From Fremontodendron californicum (lineage: Eukaryota > Streptophyta > Magnoliopsida > Malvales > Malvaceae), in contig JAULJL010000033.1 of the NCBI GenBank assembly GCA_030761205.1, positions 4,719,501 through 4,783,500 on the forward strand: a DNA stretch of 64,000 nt. The letters run 5' to 3'. Shown here one piece after another: positions 1-10,064 of this stretch. A model generated the notes under the pieces. It ran no database searches. It saw nothing but the letters and a program-made list of their open reading frames with translations, and was not told the DNA's origin. Numbering within the stretch: position 1 is the first letter of the stretch; every line of letters starts with the position of its first letter. The position numbers and the translations under genes were made by a program.

Positions 1-939
1 TATCATTTTACTATGGAAGAATTCAAAATTCTAAAGTGCATGGTAGAACAACAACAAAAAAAGAGAAAGAAAAATTGGAAAGAATGGGACTCTAGTGCGA
101 AAACCCAAAAAATGGGCAGTCTAGAATGAAATGGAAGAAGTGGTCATCGAGTAACATCTAGGAATTCTTGAACCTCCCAAATTGATAGCTCTCATTCGGA
201 GGATTGTCTTCAAAAACTGAGACTTTTTTCTCCAAAATTAACTTTCCCGTTTAAACATCCCAGCCAATCTTGACGCTTGTCAAAATGCCTTGATATGGAA
301 ATTAAAAGAATGTTGGATTTGTTTGGTTCTCAATGAATTCATGATCTATAAAACATGTTCCATTTGTGAGCCTAGAAGGGACATACATTTTTGTTGTGAA
401 GTTTTCTGCGATCAACCAAAATTTTGTTATACCAAGCCTTGCCAATCCCAGTTGAAAAAAAAAATAGATTGACACTTAGAGAAATTTCTAACAGTGATCA
501 CCAGTCTTCAAAAGATTTGTACATCACACACTGTGGGGTTAATATTTTTGACTCATAAGTTTTCATTAAATTCTTTCTAGAATGGGAAAACAAGTAAAAA
601 TATTTTTGAAATAACCATTTTTGATGTTGACATGAGACAAGAGTTTTTCTAACCCAAAGGTATGGAATTACTAGGGTAGATCTTGACTTCCAGATATGAG
701 AAGAAGAAATAGAACCCGGTTCAGACTTCTGTTGATAAAAGTTTGAAAATGGTTGGGGCAAAGAGATAGCCAAAGACTAGAAATGGAGTGATCTCTTATA
801 GGGGACGAGTGTTCAAGATATACTCTGATTTGAAAAGGAAAAAATGAATTTGAAAGGCTAAGCCAAAGTCTAGAAAAACAATCGGGGGCATTGGCATCAC
901 TCATAAGCACTCATCTCTTTATTGAGCTTTTGCATCTGC

Positions 940-1345
940 ACAGTGTCGGCAAGCATTTGCATCATTCATGGGTATTTGCATTGGCACTATTCCATAAGCA
1001 TCTGCATTTTACCTTTACATTTATATTCTCCATGGATATTTACATTCTCAAGCAATTGCATCATTTCTAGAATCATTGCATTTTCATTATTGTGTGGTAA
1101 TTACAGTTACACCATTCATAGACCAGTTACATGAACACAATTAGTAGGTGCATCTGCAACAAGAAATATGTGCATCAATCTAAGCCATTCGCATTTGCAC
1201 CATGAAGCATCTGCATCATATTCAACATCTACATCTGCATCATGAAGCATAGGCATCAATCCAAGCAATTCGCATTTGCACCAAGAAGCATTAACATCAA
1301 TCCAAGCCATTTACATTTGCACCATGAAGCATGAGCACCTTGTTA
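940..1345 (+). repeat. GCAT-rich degenerate tandem repeat
   Basis: Short, imperfect units built on GCATTTGCA, CATGAAGCAT and ATCAATCTAAGCCATT recur every 15-45 bases. A second block lies at about 1812-1960 and a longer one in element G at 62265-62935. It is a feature of this family's 3' UTR. Translations such as the His/Asp/Ala/Cys-rich frame on the - strand are by-products of the repeat. Confidence 0.75.
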
Positions 1346-1419
1346 AAGACATGTGCATTTGCATCTCTTTTCAAAGCTTTTGGGAATAATTTTCAACACG
1401 ATTTTTAAAAAAAAAATGA

Positions 1420-2520
1420 ATGGGAAAGTCTTTGGTAGTGATAGCCAAAGCCTCTATGGAGATATCCAGAGTTTTTAAATTGTTTTCAAGAATGAAAGTC
1501 TTTGGTAGTGATAGCCGAAGCCTCTGTAGGGATATCCAGAATTTTAAAAAAAATTTGAAAAAGGAAAAAGTCTTTGGTAGTGACAGCCGAAGCCTCTTTG
1601 GAGATATCCAGAGTTTTAAAATTTTGTAAAGTGAACAAGTCTTCAGTGGTGATAGCTGAAGCTTCTGGTGGAAATATCTAGGGTTTTATAATTTTGAAAA
1701 ATGAGAAATCTTCTTCTGGAGGAGCTATCCAGAGTTTTACAGTTTTAAAAATGAGCAAGTCTTTGGTGGTGATAGCCAAAGCTTCTGGAGGAGATACCCA
1801 GAATTTTATTCAACATCTGCATCTATATCCAGAAGCGTTTGCATCAGTCTAAGTCATTTGAATCTACATTAAAAAAATTCGCATCAAATCAAGTCATTTA
1901 CATATGCATCAAAGACATTTGCATCAATCTAAGTCATTTGCATCTACATCAAGAAGCATTTGCATCTTCTCTCAAAGCTTTCAGGTATAATCGAACTCGT
2001 TCAGCTTCTCAAATGAGTCGAGCCCCAAGACCACTGTCGAGGTACTTTCTTTTATTTTATTTTGAACCTGTCGAACCCAGAATTTTACTTTTTTAAAATG
2101 AACAAGTCTTTGGTAGTGATAGCTGAAGCTTCTGGGAGGTGATACCTAGAAATTTTACTTTTTAAAAATGAAGAAGTCTTCAGTAGTGATAGCTGAAGCT
2201 TTTGGGAAGTGATACCCAGAATTTTTACAAATTTTAAACAGTGAGAAAGTCTTCGATAGTGATAGCTGAAACTTCTGGAGGTGATACCCATAATTTTTAC
2301 AAATTTTAAACAGTGAGAAAGTCTTCGGTAGTGATAGCTGAAGCTTCTGGAGGTGATACCCATAATTTTTACAAATTTTAAACAGTAAGACAGTCTTCGA
2401 TAGTGATAGCTGAAGCTTCTGGGAGGTGATACCCAGAATTTTTACAAATTTTAAACAGTGAGAAAGTCTTTGGTGGTGATAGCCGAAGCTTCTGGAGGAG
2501 ATACCCAGAATTTTAAACAC
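1420..2520 (+). repeat. Hairpin-bearing 3' UTR tandem array, about 70-bp unit
   Basis: About a dozen units occur in two runs, 1420-1810 and 2090-2520, separated by GCAT-type sequence. Each unit holds an AAGTCTT(C/T)GGT-like arm, a seven-base spacer such as AGTGATA, and a complementary arm such as GCCGAAG or GCTGAAG. An A/T-rich filler follows, with a second dyad, TTCTGG...CCAGAA. The same unit forms the array at 62985-64000 in element G. Variable tandem repeats in the 3' UTR are known for legume Ogre elements; the hairpin reading is mine. Confidence 0.85.
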
Positions 2521-2802
2521 AGCTGAGAACAAGACAGGTTAAGACCCCGAGACCATCGTCGAGGTTTTTTTTTCTCTTGCAAATTAACCCATTTCCTTAA
2601 GACGGGTCGAGCCTTGATTAGTCAGGGAACTCAATTTAAGGACAAAATCTTCAATTTACAGCTTATTTAAAAAATATATATATATATATATATGAAAAAA
2701 ATAATGATGAATGAAAACCCTTTTCCTTTCTCTTTGCATGTGATTTCACTAACCGGACAAAATTAGTGTTTTTTTATCTTTGCCTGATTCCCAGCAATAG
2801 CC

Positions 2803-2815
2803 AAAGAGGGGCAGC
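2803..2815 (+). promoter_or_regulatory. Polypurine tract of element A
   Basis: AAAGAGGGGCAGC lies directly before the LTR start TGTAGACACC at 2816. It is the expected primer for plus-strand DNA synthesis. Element D has the close equivalent TCAAAGAGGGGTAGT. A 13-bp inverted repeat (2753-2765 and 2826-2838) brackets the tract. Confidence 0.85.
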
Positions 2816-2965
2816 TGTAGACACCTAATTTTGTCCGGACCACTAAAACAGGTATGTTTTCTTCCTAAATTGATGTTTCAGAATGCAAAAAGACTTTTCT
2901 CATCTTGCATGTGATACTCCGAGACTTAGTATAAGAAAGTGGACAGAAAAAGTCATACTTGAAAA

Positions 2966-3015
2966 AGTCAACCCCAAAAAAGTCAACCACAAAAAGTCAA
3001 CTACTAAAAAGTCAA
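2966..3015 (+). promoter_or_regulatory. Phased W-box-like cluster near the start of LTR A
   Basis: AGTCAA (reverse complement TTGACT, the W-box core bound by WRKY factors) occurs at 2966, 2981, 2995 and 3010, so with 14-15 base spacing. It lies about 150-200 bases into the LTR, in the presumed U3 enhancer region. The same arrangement is found in the other two LTR types, at 51305-51339 and 35440-35505. Confidence 0.6.
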
Positions 3016-3497
3016 CCCACTTTCAAAATCAAGATTTGAAGTTCAATTGAAATATGGTGAAATAATTTTGATAATCTAAGGTCTACATTGAAAGATATGG
3101 AGTTCGGAAGTTGGGTTACGGAATTTCAGAAGAAAGAAAACCCTAGTTCAGGAAATTTGGGGAAAAGTACTTAAACGATCAAATTGGTCAGAATTGAAGG
3201 TTCCAAATGAAAGATAAGTACTGACTACGGGTAATGGAGAAGCTACTTGAAAGAAAAAACTGAAAGAAAAGTCAATTCGGAAGAAAACAGAGAATTAGGG
3301 TTTTTGGTGGATTTCGGTGAAATTTGGAAGAATTACAAAAATGGCCCGACAAGGGTAAGACTAAAGCCCCTAATTGATGAGAAGTGATAAAACAAGGATA
3401 ACCCAAGCCTCAGTTTGAAGAAAATCTGAAAATCGGACTTGTTTTGAGCAAAATCGGGATTCAAAAGCAAAAAGGCAAAATTGGAAAATTTGGGAAA

Positions 3498-4135
3498 AAT
3501 AGCAAATGAACTCCAAAAATTTTGAAAATTAGCAGATCTCATTCTTAAATCATTTTGAAGAGATTGGCGAAAGAAAAGCTTGATTCGAAGTTCATTTGCA
3601 AAATGACCAAATCTCGGGCCCATTATGCAAAAATTCAAAAGGATAAATCCCGAAAAAATAGCAAATGAGTTCCAAAATTTTTGAAAATTTGTAGATTTCA
3701 TTTTTAAATTATTTGAAAGAGATTGGCAAAATAAAATCTTGATTCGGAGTTCTTTTGCAAAATGGCCAAATCTCGAGCCCACTATGTAGAAATTCAAGCA
3801 GATAAATCCTGAAAAAATAATAAATAAGCTCCAAAAATTATGAAAACTTACAGATCACACTTTTAAATTATTTGGAAGATATTGGTGAATAAAAATATGT
3901 ATTTTGAGCTCATTTTAAAATGGTGAAAGTTTGGGTGGACAAAAGGGCAATTTTGGAAGAAAAATCCAAATAAATAGAAAATAGACTCGAAAATTTTTGA
4001 AAACTTCCAGAATTAAATTTCTTTTATTATTTCGGAAGTATTGAAAACAGAAAATTTGAATTTGGAGCCCATTTTCTATTTATTAAGGTTCGGGGGTCAA
4101 AAAGGTCATTTTATCGAAGAAACCGAAAAGGGCAA
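3498..4135 (+). repeat. Tandem repeat of about 159 bp in U3 of LTR A
   Basis: Four diverged units begin near 3498, 3657, 3816 and 3976, each opening with AATAGCAAATGA or a variant followed by a CTCCAAAA-like stretch. The spacing is about 159 bases. Similar units of 145-160 bases occur at the same place in LTR G (from about 51986) and LTR D (34350-34760, reverse strand). Confidence 0.75.
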
Positions 4136-4299
4136 ATTTATAATTAAGAAAAATATGAAAGTGGAAGGAATTGCTGGGATTTTACCTCCTTTGATAAGCC
4201 AGAATAGAGGAGAATAAGGAAGCTTGATCAATTTAATTCCTTAGTCACTATCAAGCTCACATGCTACCACTAGCACCTTGCAAATGGTCCCCCCTTCAT

Positions 4300-4860
4300 C
4301 CAATGGCTTAGGTGCCTTGTAGAAAAGTTGAATACACCATCCAATGGCCAAGATTAAATGTCAAGATGACATTTTTATTTGTCAAGAAAAAACCCTCATC
4401 TAATGGCCAAGAATGGAAGAGCACAATTCATCCAAAGGTGGACATCCATTCGACCAAGCAAGAAAGTGCATGGGATTGTTCCTTTTCATCCAATGACTTA
4501 GGCCATGTACAAGGGCTGAGTACACATGTTAAGGTCTAGGATTAAATGCCAAGATGACATTTTTATGTTGTCATGAAAGAATCCTCATCCAATGGTCAAG
4601 AATAGAATAGCACAACTCATCCAAGGGTAGGCACTGAAAGGGCCAAGCAAGGGAGTGCATGGGATTGGTTCCCTTTTGCATCTAAGCACCGAGGGTATTA
4701 CAAGGGTTGAGTACACATCCTAAGGGCTGCTATCAATTGGGAAGATGACATTTTTATGTTTTCATCAAAATATCTTAATCTAAAGGCCAAAATTGGAGGA
4801 GAAAAAGTGCAAAATCCATCTAATGGTTGGAGGGCCATTCGGCCAAGCATAAGAGAGGGG
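4300..4860 (+). repeat. Three-copy tandem repeat of about 190 bp in LTR A
   Basis: AAGATGACATTTTTAT recurs at 4362, 4551 and 4742. Each copy is flanked by similar sequence (CATCCAATGG, CAAGCAAG, GTGCATGGGATTG). The array is absent or present only as one degenerate copy in LTR G. Confidence 0.75.
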
Positions 4861-5106
4861 GGAATGTTTGATTTTTCCTTAAGTGGCTGAGGTTTGGAGG
4901 CTGGAAGTCAATAGCTAATTGAGAAAAGAAAATGTTTTTGAAAAAGAGAAAGAAAAGCTTCTGTTAAGGTAGCTATTCTACTATTTCTACTACATTTTTT
5001 CTTCTTCTTCCTCATGCTTCATTTCTTGTTTTCCATGTGATTTCCTACCATTTCTTTTACATATTTCTTGTTGTTTTTTCTTTTCAAAAAATAAATAAAT
5101 AAAACA

Positions 5107-5325
5107 ATGGTTAGGCTTCATGATCTTGATGAAAATCAAGTGATAATGGTTAGGGTGGGCTTTGTCCAATATTCCAACCATGGAGCTCATCTCCATATTT
5201 TTTTTACATTAGTTATTTTTATGATTTTGAGATTGAAAAGGCTTCATGACCTTGATGAAAATCAAGAGATAATGGTTAGGGAGGGCTTTGTCCAATGTAC
5301 CAACCATGGAGCTCATCTCTTTGTT
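5107..5325 (+). repeat. Two-copy tandem repeat of about 127 bp in LTR A
   Basis: The stretch beginning AGGCTTCATGA at 5112 and running to GGAGCTCATCTC recurs from about 5239 with few changes. It makes a 115-codon open frame with an internal duplication, which I do not regard as a gene. Confidence 0.75.
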
Positions 5326-5599
5326 ATTTATTTACATACTCTAACTTGCTTATTTCTATTATTGTTTATCTTTATGTATATTTATAATCTTGCTAACCAT
5401 CTTGTTCTTTTGACTTATGTCATATTTTTGCATCTTGGGGCTATTTTCATATAGTTTAGGCCATTTTCATTTTTCATATCATCTTCCATAGCATTTAGTT
5501 AGGTCCTTTTACATGACATTTCTCACAACACATTGGCTCCTAGGCCATTGGGCCATGTACATTTTCTCTTAGATTTAGGTCATTTTTTTAGGCCATGAT

Positions 5600-6400
5600 A
5601 TTTGCTATTTCATTTAGACATCTAGGTCATTTTACATGTCATTTAGCTTTAGGCCATTTTCATTCCATGTCATTTAAGTTTAGGCCATTTTCATATTTCA
5701 TGTCATTTTTAGATGTCATTTAGCTTTTGGCCATTTTTATTATTCCATGTCATTTAAGTTTAGGCCATTTTCATATTCCATGCCATTTTTACATGTCAAA
5801 TAGCTTTAGGCCATTTTTATTATTCCATGTCATTTAAGTTTAGGCCATTTTAATATTCCATGTCATTTTTACATGTCTTTTAGCTTTAGGCCATTTTTAT
5901 TATTCCATGTCATTTAAGTTTAGGCCATTTTCATATTCCATGCCATTTTTACATGTCATTTAGCTTTAGGCCATTTTTATTATTCCATGTCATTTAAGTT
6001 TAGGCCATTTTCATATTCCATGTCATTTTCACATGTCATTTAGCTTTAGGCCATCTTTATTGTTCCATGTCATTTAAGTTTAGGCCATTTTCATATTCCA
6101 TGCCATTTTTACATGTCATTTAGCTTTAGGCCATTTTTATTATTCCATGTCATTTAAGTTTATGCCATTTTCATATTCCATGTCATTTTTACATGTCATT
6201 TAGCTTTAGGCCATTTTTATTTTTCCATTTCATTTAAGTTTAGGCCATTTTCATATTCCATGTCATTTTTACATGTCATTTAGCTTTAGGCCATTTTTAT
6301 TATTTCATGACATTTGGACATTAGGCCATTTTCATATGCCATGTCATTTCCCATGTCATTTAGGCACTAGGCCATTTTCATTATTCCATGTCATTTTCCA
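5600..6400 (+). repeat. 80-bp tandem array in LTR A
   Basis: TATTCCATGTCATTTAAGTT recurs at exactly 80-base steps, at 5741, 5821, 5901, 5981, 6061 (slightly changed) and onward, with degenerate edges on both sides. Each unit is itself two related halves of about 40 bases sharing TAGGCCATTTT and ATTCCATGTCATTT. About nine units are visible. LTR G has only scattered, non-periodic relatives of these words at 53600-54330. Confidence 0.9.
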
Positions 6401-8488
6401 TGTCATTTAGATACTAGGTCAGGCATATTTATAACACATTGGGTCTAAGTCACATTTGCATTATCAAGCACTTCATGCCTATTAAGTTAGGATAGCATTT
6501 ATTGCCATGCAAACTCATGCTAGGCATTTAGGTTATTTATGCCATGCACTTTCCATATCACTTAGGCTTTAAAACATGCATTTCATGCATTCACTTTGCT
6601 GTATTTTCATAAATTTCATGTCATGCCACTTGATTTATGACTTAGGCGAATCAATGGCTTAAAGTCATGCTCACTTGATACTTGTGGAAAATTAAAAGGT
6701 CATCCGATTTATTATTCTAGCTTTTGTGATTTTCTTTACTTAGTCAATTTTTGCCTAACTTTTTAAAAAGTGTTGGCTACTGTTTTTAGGTCTTTAGGAG
6801 AGTCTCCATCAATTTTAATTTGATTTTTAAATGATTTTATCATAGGCAAAAAAATTTGTGTTTTGGTAAAACAGTTTTTCACCCTATTTTCTAACTTTCC
6901 CGATTTTTCTGTGAAGTCATCTTTAATCAGAAAATTAAGCCAATTTTTCCCATGTAGTTTTACATGTTTTGAGTCTCCAGTATTTTTTTTAGATTCTTTT
7001 GAATTTTCAAAAATAGGTAAAAAAAATCGTGTTCTAAAACTAGATAGTAGAGGCAGATTTGAATTCAAAAGAAAAACACTTGTTGGTTTTGGCTAAGGTA
7101 TTTAGAGGGGGTTAGTTAAAAGCTTTAGCTACTGCCTTAGGATAGTTTCTAAGCTCTTTTTAAAACTTTAAAAGTGATTTTATAAAGTTCGGGTCAAGGG
7201 TGGTCAAGTCTGGGATTTTAAACTTATGAAGTTAGAGCCATTTTTAAAATGGTTGGCTAGGGTTTTAATCTTCATTCAATTTTCTCTTCAAAATTGTTTT
7301 CAAACAATCACAAAGTATCTTGATTTTAGAAAATTTAATTTGATATATTTTCCTAAGGTAGCCAGATATCTTTTTAGGTATACGGATTTCCTTAATTAAA
7401 GGAAAAAAATACACTTTCATGCATTGCATTTTCCATATTCATGCATTGCATTTTTCATATTCATGCATATTGTATAATATATGATTTTTTCTATGATAAT
7501 TGCTATGATATTGTTGATTTATTTTATAGTGTTATGTTGGTTATTATATGATTTTGAATATTTCATGCTATTCTATGCTTTTTTAGTTATTTATTTTTGT
7601 CACATCATTTAACATATACTATGTTCATGCATTATTATTTTATTTTTACGCATATTTCGTGATAGCATTATTTTACATTTCATGTCATTTCATGTCACTT
7701 AGAGTATATTCCATGTCATTTATATTATATTATTTAGAATATGCCATGTCATTTAAAATATTCATATTCATATTTTTTAAAATGTTTTGAAAAAGATAAT
7801 GATTTTTCAATAAAATAAAGATATTCCCGAGTTAAAATAATTCACGAGTTCTCTACCGGGTTTGCTAGAGGGGATATCATCAATTATCATTAATAAAGGA
7901 ATATCTTTGTTTCAAAAAACGAGAATGATTTGGAAAGTTTTCCAAATAAATAAAAATTTCTATATTTTGTCGATTTTGTCGGAGAATATAGGAAAATTTT
8001 GAATTAATAAATTCCGGATCATTTTCGATTAAAAATGGAATTATTTTGTTCTTTAAATTGGGAATTAACTTGAAATACTAAATTAAAAATCGACTTGTAG
8101 AGACTTGAGATGACACATGATTAATAAGGTACCGTTTTATATGGGCGTTGTGGGGGTGCTAATCCTTCCCTGCATGTAACCGAGTCCCTAACCCGTTTCT
8201 TTGATTTCTCTATTTTAAAATGCAGACTTGAAACTGATTTTAAAAATATTTTGATTAATTTTAAAATTTTTTATAAAACCGGTTTATTAGGTCGCCAATC
8301 ACACCTAGCTAAGAAAGATTGGTGGCGACTCCATATCTTTTTCAAGGTTATTTTCAAAACCTTCATTTCTCAAGAGGAATTAAGTCGACTTTTCCTCGAG
8401 TTTTTTATTTAATGTCACGCCTAACGAATAATAAAGTCTCGCGATGAGACTTGTTGTTGTTATAGTTGTTATTTTTTAGGTTGCGACA

Positions 8489-8532
8489 CTATACAATGCT
8501 CATTTGTTGTGGATATGAGTAATGAACCCAAC
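8489..8532. other. 44-bp remnant between element A and element B
   Basis: This is unassigned sequence between the end of LTR A and the outer edge of the left LTR of B. Its first five bases, CTATA, are the expected target duplication of A. I see nothing else in it. Confidence 0.4.
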
Positions 8533-10049
8533 TGAATGTATAGGGCACTCTTATTTAATCCATACACTAAAAAAATCAATTGTTAAGTATAGTTGTGAGT
8601 AAGGGTCAAGTCCTCAGGGATTGGGTTTTAATTTTTTTAGTTATTAGTTTATAACTTCAGTTCAAAAAAATAAAAGAAGAAAGAGGTTTTTGAAATAATT
8701 AAATGGAAAACAAATCAGAATATTAAGAATGCAAGTAAGTAAATAAAAGAAGTCAAATATAGAAAAGTATGGTTAAGGTTTCATTCTCCACCACTGGACA
8801 TCATTGAGAATCAATTTCAGATCTATCAACATCAATTAACTATCAAAATTATCAACCGTAGATAACAACCTCTCGTGTTCCCCATCCTTCCTTAGTTCGT
8901 CGTTAAATAGGACAAACACCACTACTTAATCTCTAACTACCAAACAACCAAGGATAAACATCTCTAAATTTAATTTGATAGCAACCTTGTGATGACAAAG
9001 ATAAATTGATCTAAGCAACAAAAGCATAAACATGGATTCATTCAACTTAGGTTATGTTCCACTTTGCAATTAGCGAAAACTTGACCATAATCATTAATCA
9101 CAAATTGCTACTATTGAATAGGAAATCAAGACAACTACATATCATGTCTCCTAAACTAGCATTAGATAATTATCAAGATATATCTAGTTAGCCACCTAAA
9201 CAAATCAAGACAACATTAGAAACAATTTTTATGGAAGAACATAAGCAACTTTGATAGTAAACCAATGATAGATAGATTCTAAAAATCAATTACAAAACAT
9301 GTCTAGAGCTTTGAAATCACCCTTAACCAGAAAGAAGTTTAGCCTAGCATAGGCATTGTTATCATAAACATAAGATTAAAAAGAAAATAAGAAGAAAACT
9401 AAAAGAATGAAGAAGAAGGAGAAGAAGAAGAAGAAGAAAATTAATGATGACCTTTGAGTCTCCTCAAAAGATGTCTAGTTTGTGGCTCAAAAGATGGTAT
9501 TTATAGAGTTTTAAAACCTGAGAACAAGTCCTTGTCGCACAAGTAACTTAGGAGGTAGAAAATTGTGTTTTTTGGGAGGTTTTTCGAGTTTTTTGCGAAT
9601 CTTGGGCTCCGCAGCGCCGGGCTCTCTGCCAACTAATTTGCTACTATATCTTCTCGTACTTTTTCGGCTGCTTTGGATGACTATTTCTTGTCCGATTTAG
9701 GCGTATGAACTACCGTTGGAAAGGTATTCAAGTCGGCTTCAAAAGTCAAGAGGACGTTTATTTAAATAAAGATTTTAACATCATGTTTTCCTTGCAAAAA
9801 GCTCCGGAGGTCAAATCTGCCTTCTTGCTTGGCAACAAGAAATTGATCTTATTGACTCCCAAGTCTTCTTCCATCTTATGATTGTGATTTTGTAAGCTCT
9901 TTACCATCATTATTGACATATTTTCACTTCATTATCTTAAATATACCTAGAATTCAAAAATGTAATATAAGTAATCAAAATAAAGATCGAAAACATAACT
10001 AAAACTAAGAATAGAAAGGGCATAAAATGTGTATTTTATGAGCTTATCA
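8533..10049 (-). repeat. 3' LTR of element B
   Basis: It matches 13309-14815 and 16224-17655 nearly throughout, for instance the CAAGTCCTCAGGGATTGGG stretch near 8609 and the GAA microsatellite near 9412. On the - strand it starts TGATAAGCTC at 10049. The other end (8533-8550) no longer matches the GAGTGCATCA terminus of its partners, so that boundary is approximate. Confidence 0.8.
9499..9507 (-). promoter_or_regulatory. Candidate TATA box in the 3' LTR of B
   Basis: CTATAAATA on the - strand lies about 540 bases into the LTR, a plausible U3/R position. The same box is intact in LTR C (17150-17158) but altered in the 5' LTR of B, near 14267 (TTATAATAC). That 5' LTR, the one that would drive transcription, therefore has a weakened box. 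Confidence 0.5.
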
Positions 10050-10064
10050 AATACCCCCACACTT
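10050..10064 (-). promoter_or_regulatory. Polypurine tract of element B
   Basis: Read on the - strand, AAGTGTGGGGGTATT abuts the LTR start TGATAAGCTC. The same tract precedes LTR C (17656-17670). Confidence 0.8.

Larger units (their letters stand above)
1..2802 (+). other. 3' untranslated region of element A
   Basis: No reading frame here looks like a protein. The first 900 bases match 61306-62250 of element G base for base over long stretches. Short frames such as 290-472 are open only by chance, because their counterparts in G carry stops. From 940 on the region is made of two intermingled repeat types, annotated separately. A TA microsatellite lies at about 2671-2693. Just upstream of the LTR is a stretch shared with element D (around 2600-2655, matching 35815-35870 on the other strand). 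Confidence 0.7.
1..8488 (+). mobile_element. Element A: 3' part of a Tat/Ogre-like Ty3/gypsy retrotransposon
   Basis: The window opens inside this element, so its 5' LTR and coding region lie to the left. What remains is about 2.8 kb of 3' untranslated internal DNA, a polypurine tract and a complete 3' LTR ending at 8488. The internal part matches 61300-64000 of element G closely (for example the stretch around 1-120 against 61306-61430), so A and G belong to one family. The Tat/Ogre assignment rests on LTRs over 5 kb, the long tandem-repeat-rich 3' UTR, and similarity to element D, whose proteins are of Tat type. The expected 5-bp target duplication would be CTATA (8489-8493); its partner is outside the window. 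Confidence 0.85.
2816..8488 (+). repeat. 3' LTR of element A (about 5.67 kb)
   Basis: It starts TGTAGACACC and ends TTGCGACA. Both ends match the LTR of G (51171-56240) and, reversed, the LTRs of D (ending at 35636 and starting at 47653). Inside are a phased W-box-like cluster, then successive tandem arrays of about 159, 190, 127 and 80 bp. The last kilobase (around 7790-8480) is well conserved with G and holds the GGTGGCGACTCC-like region. It is longer than the G copy (5.07 kb), mostly because of array expansion. No gene is present; all open frames are repeat by-products. Confidence 0.9.

Noticed and set aside
290..472. 60-codon frame with several Cys
   Set aside because: The homologous stretch at 61650-61830 has stops in that frame, so the reading frame is not conserved.
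2085..2532. Repetitive - strand protein frames with SRSFSYHY and SHCLKFVKI repeats
   Set aside because: They are the reverse translation of the hairpin 3' UTR array and shift frame between units.
2671..2693. TA-repeat tract as a replication origin or scaffold attachment site
   Set aside because: Simple microsatellite; similar tracts occur at 20459-20474 and 49251-49260 with no supporting context.
5107..5454. 115-codon frame with an internal duplication as a small gene
   Set aside because: It lies inside an LTR, arises from a 127-base DNA duplication, and has no counterpart in LTR G.
8489..8545. Target duplication for element B
   Set aside because: The left LTR edge is eroded; CATCT after 14815 has no match at the left, so none is claimed.
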